From Saccharothrix ecbatanensis (GTDB lineage Bacteria > Actinomycetota > Actinomycetes > Mycobacteriales > Pseudonocardiaceae), in contig NZ_JACHMO010000001.1 of NCBI RefSeq assembly GCF_014205015.1, positions 5,208,001 through 5,272,000 on the forward strand: DNA of 64,000 nucleotides, in the 5' to 3' direction. Every line of letters starts with the position of its first letter. Within the stretch, counting starts at the first letter, position 1. The position numbers and the translations under genes are program-made. This document shows positions 58,698 to 64,000 of this stretch, in pieces. The notes under the pieces were generated by a model that saw only the letters and a program-made list of their open reading frames with translations, ran no database searches and was not told the origin of the DNA.

Positions 58698-59399
58698 CTA
58701 GACGGGAACCGTGACGATCCGCTCCCCCTCGAAGTTGCGGACCTCGACCGCGGCGACGTCCTCGGGCGCGATGAGCGCCGAGCCGTCCAGGTTGGTGCCG
58801 TCCTTCTCGCCGGCCGGGGAGACGAGCCAGCTGCCGGCCTCGTGGCTGCTGCCGTCCTTGGCGACGACGAACAGCTTGCACTTCTCGCCCTTCGCGACGC
58901 CCGCGACGGACGCGTTCACCCGCACCCACCCGGCGGCGGGCCTGACCTGCGCGGTCATCCGGGCGCCGGTCACCGGGTCGGTGGCCGACCCGAGCCTGGT
59001 CCCGGCCGGCGGCGCGGGCAGCGTGGTGTGCTGCTGGGCCTGGCCGCCGTCGGGCGCGGTGCCCCGGCCGACCGCGAAACCGCCGCCCAGCACGATCGCG
59101 GCCACCGCCGCCGCGGCCAACCCCATGCCGATCCTCCGACGGACCACCCGGCTGTCGCGTTCGGACCGCACCTGCCGCAGCGTCCGCTGCAACAGCAGGT
59201 CACCGCCGTCGGGCGGGCCGTCGAGCAGCGCCTCGGGGGGCACCTCGCCCATCACCTCCTCCATCACCCGCAGCCCGTCCACCTCGGCGCGGCACCGCGG
59301 GCAGGACGCCAAGTGGTCCTCCACGGCACGCGCCTCCCGCTCGTCGAGCACGCCGAGCACATAGGCGCCCAGCAGCTGTGGATCGTGGTTCGTGGTCAT
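58698..59399 (-). CDS. Zinc-binding anti-sigma factor (RskA/ZAS type)
   Basis: The 233-residue protein has an N-terminal ZAS motif ('VEDHLASCPRCRAEVDGL', HxxxCxxC), one transmembrane helix near residues 95-115, and an extracellular RskA-like beta domain. It overlaps by 4 nt the ECF sigma gene and should bind and inhibit that factor. Confidence 0.9.
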   Translation of the reverse strand: MTTNHDPQLLGAYVLGVLDEREARAVEDHLASCPRCRAEVDGLRVMEEVMGEVPPEALLDGPPDGGDLLLQRTLRQVRSERDSRVVRRRIGMGLAAAAVAAIVLGGGFAVGRGTAPDGGQAQQHTTLPAPPAGTRLGSATDPVTGARMTAQVRPAAGWVRVNASVAGVAKGEKCKLFVVAKDGSSHEAGSWLVSPAGEKDGTNLDGSALIAPEDVAAVEVRNFEGERIVTVPV

Positions 59400-59947
59400 C
59401 CGGCCACCCCCTTCAGCGCGACCTGTTGCCCGACGAACGTCTCTCTCAGGGCCCGCAGCGCGTAGTGCGATCTCGATTTCACCGTGCCCGGCGGCACCCC
59501 CAGCGCCTCGGCCGCCTCGGTCACGCTCCGGCCCCGGAAGTAGATCTCCATCAGCACGTCGCGGTGGTCGGACGACAACCGGTCCAGGGCCTCGAGCACC
59601 ACCATCGAGTCCACCACGGAATCGGCGTGGTCGCGCTGCACCGGCGGGGCCTCGGGCGTCTCGGCCACCTCCCGCGGTCTCGCCGCCTTCGCCCTGATCC
59701 GGTCGGTGACGATGTTGCGCGTCACGGTGAGCAGCCAGCCGCGGACCGAGCCCTTGCCGTTGACCAGGGCGTCCGGGTGCCGCCAGGCGCGCACGAGGGT
59801 TTCCTGGACGACGTCCTCGGCCGCCGCCCGGTCACCGGTCAACCGCGTCGCGTACGCGAGCAGCGCCCGGCCGTGTTCCTCGTAGAGGGACCGGACCAGT
59901 GCCTCGTCGGCCGCGGCCTCCCGTTTCCGGGACCACAGAGCCGCCAT
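59396..59947 (-). CDS. ECF RNA polymerase sigma factor (SigK/SigL-like)
   Basis: ATG 59947 (GAGGAG upstream) gives 183 residues; longer frames upstream are unlikely. Region 2 ('AAEDVVQETLVRAWRHPD', 'RGWLLTVTRNIVTDRIRAK') and region 4 ('SVTEAAEALGVPPGTVKSRS', 'HYALRALRE') are clear. Paired with a transmembrane anti-sigma factor downstream, so activated by an extracytoplasmic signal. Confidence 0.93.
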   Translation of the reverse strand: MAALWSRKREAAADEALVRSLYEEHGRALLAYATRLTGDRAAAEDVVQETLVRAWRHPDALVNGKGSVRGWLLTVTRNIVTDRIRAKAARPREVAETPEAPPVQRDHADSVVDSMVVLEALDRLSSDHRDVLMEIYFRGRSVTEAAEALGVPPGTVKSRSHYALRALRETFVGQQVALKGVAG

Positions 59948-60025
59948 CCACCCACTCCTCTCGTCAACTCCCTCCCCGGACACGGATGTCGGACCGGTTC
60001 GGTTCACCGTGGGCGGAAGAAGTTC

Positions 60026-60934
60026 CTAGGAGCAGTTCTCGCCGGTGTTCAAGCAGGCCGTGACGCGGTCCATCAGCGGCACTGGCATGACGTTGACGAA
60101 CATGGCGTGGTCGGTGCCGGGATCGCGCAACTGCTCGGGGAAGCTGTCGATGGCGTACGGGGCGCCGTCGGGCACGTCGTAGGCGACCCGGACGCGCAGC
60201 TTCGGCACCGGGAACGTCCCGGTCCGGCACACCCCGTTGGCGGCCGGGAACTCGACGTGCGCCCGGTGGCTCGGGCTGTCGGTGTTGCGGCCGTCCCAGC
60301 AGCTGGGGAACTCGAACGTGCGCAGGACCTTGCCGCCGGGCGCGCATTCGGGGTAGCGGTCGGTGTGCCGGTCCTCGAACCCGGTGCAGCTCCACCGCGC
60401 CCGGCCGCGTCCGGTGTTCAGCGCGGCCGGGTCGCCGGTGATCATGCGCAGGAACCGGGGCATCGCCACGACCCGGCTGACCGGGCTGCCGGCGAACGTG
60501 ATGTCCACGTCCGCCGGCGGCAGCACCTCACCGGTGTTGCCGTGCACCCCGCCGCCGGGCTCGTGCTCGTCGTGGCCGGTGCGGTCGGTCAGCCGCAGCA
60601 CCGGCCAGTAGTAGGTGGACGGGTCGCCGGCCCGGCAGGTGGTCCCGGCCGCGGCCAGCGACTCGTCCGTGGAGCCGGCGTTCGTGCTGGTGTTGCCGAC
60701 GTACTCGTGGGTGTGGTGCGCGCCGAACGGCTGCCCCGGCGCGATGACCATGTTGTCCGCGTTGAGGTGACGCGACTCGTTGCGCCCGCAGTCGACGGCG
60801 AACGTGCCGGTCGAGGCGTCCTCGGTGGTGATCGCCGAGTCCACCGCCACCGGCACTTCGTCAATGGCCACGGTGCGGCTGTCCGCGCAGCCGGCGACCA
60901 GCACGAGCACCAGCGACAAGGACGCCCATCTCAC
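60026..60934 (-). CDS. DUF1996 secreted lipoprotein
   Basis: GTG 60934 gives 302 residues with signal peptide and lipobox 'LVLVAGC' (Cys at about 16). DUF1996 landmarks: 'DNMVIAPGQPFGAHHTHEYV', 'TYYWPVLRL', and cysteine pairs near the C-terminus. The family is linked to secreted carbohydrate-related proteins in fungi and actinomycetes. Adjacent to a secreted sugar dehydrogenase gene on the same strand. Confidence 0.88.
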   Translation of the reverse strand: MRWASLSLVLVLVAGCADSRTVAIDEVPVAVDSAITTEDASTGTFAVDCGRNESRHLNADNMVIAPGQPFGAHHTHEYVGNTSTNAGSTDESLAAAGTTCRAGDPSTYYWPVLRLTDRTGHDEHEPGGGVHGNTGEVLPPADVDITFAGSPVSRVVAMPRFLRMITGDPAALNTGRGRARWSCTGFEDRHTDRYPECAPGGKVLRTFEFPSCWDGRNTDSPSHRAHVEFPAANGVCRTGTFPVPKLRVRVAYDVPDGAPYAIDSFPEQLRDPGTDHAMFVNVMPVPLMDRVTACLNTGENCS

Positions 60935-60948
60935 GGACGACAGCCTAT

Positions 60949-63111
60949 TCAGTTCAGCTGCACGCGGAGGATGCGGGTGTTGGAGTTGTTGGGAGTGCTG
61001 TCCTTGTCACCGTCGCTGGTCGTCAGCCACAGACTGCCGTCCGGCGCCGGTTCGACCGTGCGCAGCCGGCCGTAGGTGCCCTGGAAGTGGGTCGTCTCGG
61101 AACCGACCGACGTGCCACTGATCTCCAGCCGGTAGAGCCTGCTGCCGCGCAAAGCCGCGACGTACAGGGCGTTGTTGACGATGGCGATGCCGCTGGGCGA
61201 GGCGCTGGCCGTGGTCCACGTCCGTTTCGGCGCCACGTAACCGGAGCAGTTGCCGGACGTGCCCTCACAGGCGGGCCAGCCGTAGTTGCCGCCCTTCTGG
61301 GACAGGTTCAGCTCGTCCATCACGCTGTTGCCGAATTCGGCCTGCCACAACCGGCCCTGGCCGTCGAACGCCAGGCCCTGCACGTTGCGGTGGCCGTAGG
61401 TCCACACGTACCGGGCGTTGCCGCCGTTGCCGTAGAACGGGTTGTCGGTCGGCGCGGAGCCGTCGGTGTTGAGCCGCAACACCTTTCCGCCCAGGTTGGC
61501 GAGGTCCTGCGCCCAGTTCGCGTTCTGGCCGTCGCCGGTGCCCGCGTACAGCTTGCCGTCCGGGCCGAACCGCAGCCGGCCGCCGTTGTGGTAGCGGTTG
61601 CGCGGGATGCCGGTGAGCAGCACCTGGAGCGAACTCGCCACCAACGCGTTGTTCTGCACCTTGATCCGCACGATCCGGTTGTCGTTCGCGGCGGTGTGGT
61701 AGACGTACAGGTAGTTGTCGGCGGCGAAGGTCGGCGAGACCTCCACGCCGAGCAGGCCGCCTTCTCCGCTCGTGCCCGCGACGCCCGGCACGGCGCCCAG
61801 GTTCGTCTTCACGCCGGACGGCGACAGCTTGACGATGTCGAACGCGTCGCGCCTGGTGTAGACGCCGGAGCCGTCAGGCAGGAAGTCCAAGCCCCACGGG
61901 AGATCCGTCTCGGTGGCGAGCTGCGTGACCGTGCCGACCTGGTCGCCGCCGGACGGCGTGGTGGCGGTGACCGGCGTGCTCGGGTCGGAGGCGTTGCCGA
62001 CCGCGTCGAACGCCCGGACGGTGAACGTGTACGCGGTGTTCGGGCTGCGCCCGCCGATGGTGGCCGACGTGCCGGTGGCGTCACCGACCTTCGCGCCGCC
62101 GGCGTGCACCTCGTAGCGGGTCACGCCGATGTTGTCGGTGGAAGCGTTCCACGCCAGGGACACCGAGTTCGCCGTGACGCCGGTGGCGCGCAGGCCGGTC
62201 GGCGCGGTGGGCTTCTCCGTGTCGGCCTGCGCGGGCGGTGTGCGCACCTCGGTGTTGTTGCTGGCCTGGGAGATGTTGCCGGCGGCGTCCTTGGCGTTGA
62301 CGTAGAAGATGTAGGTGCCGTTGGGGTTCAGGCCGGTGACGGTGGTGGACGTGCCGGTGACCGACTTGACGAACTGGCCCTGCTGGTAGACCTCGTAGGA
62401 CGTGACGCCGACGTTGTCGGTGGCCGGGTCCCAGGCCAGGTCGACGGACGTGGACGTGATGTTGGCGGAACGCAGGTTCGGCGGCGGGGACGGCGGCACG
62501 GTGTCCGCCTGGCCGGTCTCGCCGAAGACCTGGAACTCCTGCAAGGAGTAGCCGTAGTACGACGCCGTGCGGCACCGCGTGGTGCCGTACACCCGGACGT
62601 ACCGGCCCCGGCCGCTGACCACCAGGTCTTCGACACCGCCCTGGCCGGCGGCGGTCGAGTGGATGCTCGTCCACGTGGTCGCGTCGGCCGACGTCTCGAC
62701 CCGGTACGCGCGGGCGCAGGACAGGTCCCACTGGAGCCGGACCCTCGTGATGGTCGCGGTGACGCCGAGGTCGACGTAGATCCACGACGGGTCGATGCCG
62801 CCCACGCTGGCCCAGCGGGTGGACGACGTGCCGTCCACCGCCAGACCGGCCGCGAAGCCCTGGCCGGCCGAGGAGGCGACCGCCCGTTTTCCCTGGGACA
62901 GCAGGACGGGGGCCGCGCTCGCCGGCGCGGCGGACACCAAGGTGGCCGCGAGCACGGCCAAGGTGGTGGCAAAGGTCGTCGACAGACGCCGGGTGCGGGA
63001 CGCTGAGCGTCGGTTGGGTACGCCTCGGTTCGGTACGCCTGGGCTGGGCGCCACAGAAGCCTCCACGGGTCGTTGTCGTGCGCTGACCTGGGCGGAGGCA
63101 GGTCGGGTCAT
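60949..63111 (-). CDS. Secreted PQQ-type sugar dehydrogenase with F5/8C and two FN3 domains
   Basis: The 720-residue protein has a long signal peptide (about residues 1-66, ending 'APASAAP'), a discoidin/F5-8C carbohydrate-binding domain (about 70-200, 'VDGTSSTRWASVGGIDPSWI'), two fibronectin III domains (about 208-388), and a six-bladed glucose/sorbosone dehydrogenase domain (395-720, 'LPWGLDFLPDGSGVY', 'HNGGRLRFGPDGKLYAGTGD'). It probably binds cell-wall or plant glycan and oxidises sugars. Confidence 0.92.
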   Translation of the reverse strand: MTRPASAQVSARQRPVEASVAPSPGVPNRGVPNRRSASRTRRLSTTFATTLAVLAATLVSAAPASAAPVLLSQGKRAVASSAGQGFAAGLAVDGTSSTRWASVGGIDPSWIYVDLGVTATITRVRLQWDLSCARAYRVETSADATTWTSIHSTAAGQGGVEDLVVSGRGRYVRVYGTTRCRTASYYGYSLQEFQVFGETGQADTVPPSPPPNLRSANITSTSVDLAWDPATDNVGVTSYEVYQQGQFVKSVTGTSTTVTGLNPNGTYIFYVNAKDAAGNISQASNNTEVRTPPAQADTEKPTAPTGLRATGVTANSVSLAWNASTDNIGVTRYEVHAGGAKVGDATGTSATIGGRSPNTAYTFTVRAFDAVGNASDPSTPVTATTPSGGDQVGTVTQLATETDLPWGLDFLPDGSGVYTRRDAFDIVKLSPSGVKTNLGAVPGVAGTSGEGGLLGVEVSPTFAADNYLYVYHTAANDNRIVRIKVQNNALVASSLQVLLTGIPRNRYHNGGRLRFGPDGKLYAGTGDGQNANWAQDLANLGGKVLRLNTDGSAPTDNPFYGNGGNARYVWTYGHRNVQGLAFDGQGRLWQAEFGNSVMDELNLSQKGGNYGWPACEGTSGNCSGYVAPKRTWTTASASPSGIAIVNNALYVAALRGSRLYRLEISGTSVGSETTHFQGTYGRLRTVEPAPDGSLWLTTSDGDKDSTPNNSNTRILRVQLN

Positions 63112-63177
63112 CGTCTGTGACCTAAAACGGTAAAGGCTTTCCCCGGTGGCGTCCAGTCTGTGGCGTCCAGTGGGCCG

Positions 63178-64000
63178 TTACGCGTACAGCTCGTTGTACC
63201 GCTCGGCGTGGGTGCTGTGGACGACCCTGCGCTTGACCTTCAACGTCGGCGTCAGCTCGCCGTCGTCCTGGCTCAGGTCCCGGTCCAGGATCGTGAAGCG
63301 CTTGACCTGGGAGAGGTGGGAGAAGTGGGAGTTCGCCTCGTCCACGACCTGCTGGATCAACGCCTGGACCTCGGGTGTCCGGGCCAGGGTCGGGAGGTCG
63401 GCGGGCAGGCCCTGCGCGGTGGCCCAGGGGACGACCTCGTCCTGGTCCAGGGTGATCAGGGCGACCAGGTACGGCTTGCGGTCGCCGTACACGACGGCGT
63501 GGGAGATCCAGCGGGACTGGCGGAGCTGGTTCTCGACGTTGGCCGGGGCGATGTTCTTGCCGCCCGCGGTGATGATGATGTCCTTCTTGCGGCCGGTAAT
63601 GGTGACGAAGCCGTCGTCGTCGACCTCGCCCAGGTCACCCGTGTGCAGCCAGCCGTCGGTGAGCACTTCGGCGGTGGCGGCGGGGTTGTTCCAGTAGCCC
63701 GCGAACACGTGCGGGCCGTTCATCAGGATCTCGCCGTCCTCATCCACCTTGAGCTGGAGGCCCGCCATGCCGAACGTGCCGACGGAGCCCAACTTGTGCC
63801 GTGTCAACGTGTTCACCGTGCCCACGCCGGTGGACTCGCTCATCCCGTACCCCTCCAGCACGGGCACGCCGGCGGCGGTGAAGAACTCCAGCACCTCGAC
63901 CGAGATCGGCGCCGCGCCGGACAGCGCCTGGCGCAGCCGGCCGCCGAAGATCGCCCGCACCTTGGCGAACACCGGGTCCACGGTGGCGAACGCGGCGGCC
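63178..64000 (-). CDS. Long-chain acyl-CoA synthetase (AMP-binding), C-terminal part
   Basis: The frame runs off the right edge, so about 275 C-terminal residues are seen. Motifs of the ANL superfamily are present: 'VLEGYGMSESTGVGTVN' (A5), 'TGDLGEVDDDGFVTITGRKK' with 'DIIITAGGKNIAP' (A7-A8), and 'LTPTLKVKRR' with the catalytic A10 Lys. It activates a fatty acid with ATP and CoA. The N-terminal half is outside the window. Confidence 0.93.
   Translation of the reverse strand, partial: AAAFATVDPVFAKVRAIFGGRLRQALSGAAPISVEVLEFFTAAGVPVLEGYGMSESTGVGTVNTLTRHKLGSVGTFGMAGLQLKVDEDGEILMNGPHVFAGYWNNPAATAEVLTDGWLHTGDLGEVDDDGFVTITGRKKDIIITAGGKNIAPANVENQLRQSRWISHAVVYGDRKPYLVALITLDQDEVVPWATAQGLPADLPTLARTPEVQALIQQVVDEANSHFSHLSQVKRFTILDRDLSQDDGELTPTLKVKRRVVHSTHAERYNELYA

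Noticed and set aside
61087..63006. Long plus-strand frame opposite the sugar dehydrogenase gene
   Set aside because: Composition is Arg/Gly/Val-rich shadow coding, and the minus-strand protein has clear domains.

Overview
The window is about 64 kb of a high-GC actinomycete chromosome, interrupted near its left side by one complete-looking low-GC prophage. The flanks carry actinobacterial hallmark genes: an LmbU-type regulator, WhiB, GarA, FtsR, the gcvH/garA/ftsR/bifunctional-nuclease/MerR/gcvP block in mycobacterial order, SigF with its anti-sigma factor, F420-dependent enzymes and DUF5709. Gene content and very GC-rich codon use fit the Pseudonocardiales (Saccharothrix, Lentzea or Actinosynnema-like). 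That placement is inference.

Layout. 1-6043: host genes (CBS/CNNM transporter end, LmbU regulator, ECF sigma factor plus CU044_5270 partner, MFS exporter with ArsR regulator, then the 5' two-thirds of a 3-methyladenine-DNA-glycosylase-type gene). 6044-34539: a prophage of 28,496 bp, visibly AT-richer than the host. 34540-64000: the 3' third of the glycosylase gene, then host genes: VWA/solute-binding protein, oxidoreductase and ArsR/WYL regulators, glycine cleavage GcvP with a tandem glycine riboswitch, the FtsR/GarA/GcvH/PgsA block, a SigF stress module, WhiB, an F420 enzyme, a pyruvate-oxidase-like enzyme, an ECF sigma/anti-sigma pair, secreted proteins and an acyl-CoA ligase cut by the right edge.

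Prophage. A serine integrase (32504-33859) inserted it into the glycosylase gene at the 7-bp core ACATGGA. Minus strand, right to left: replication-type wHTH protein, small packaging genes (zinc ribbon, HNH), terminases, small membrane protein, portal, protease, capsid, connectors, tail tube, frameshift-type tail chaperones, tape measure and a large adhesive tail protein. Plus strand: an early operon (HNH, ribbon-helix-helix-like, sigma-like and many tiny proteins) and an isolated GC-richer gene for an Lsr2-like protein. An XRE/TPR regulator sits at the left end. No endolysin was found.

Most notable points. (1) Integration swaps coding ends exactly in frame: the host glycosylase loses its C-terminus and gains 16 phage codons, while the phage endonuclease VII-like gene gains about 95 host codons. 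(2) The AT-rich prophage carries its own Lsr2-like candidate silencer behind a structured leader. (3) The replication gene has a leader hairpin whose loop is a perfect 9-nt complement of the sequence touching its start codon, and of a second upstream copy.
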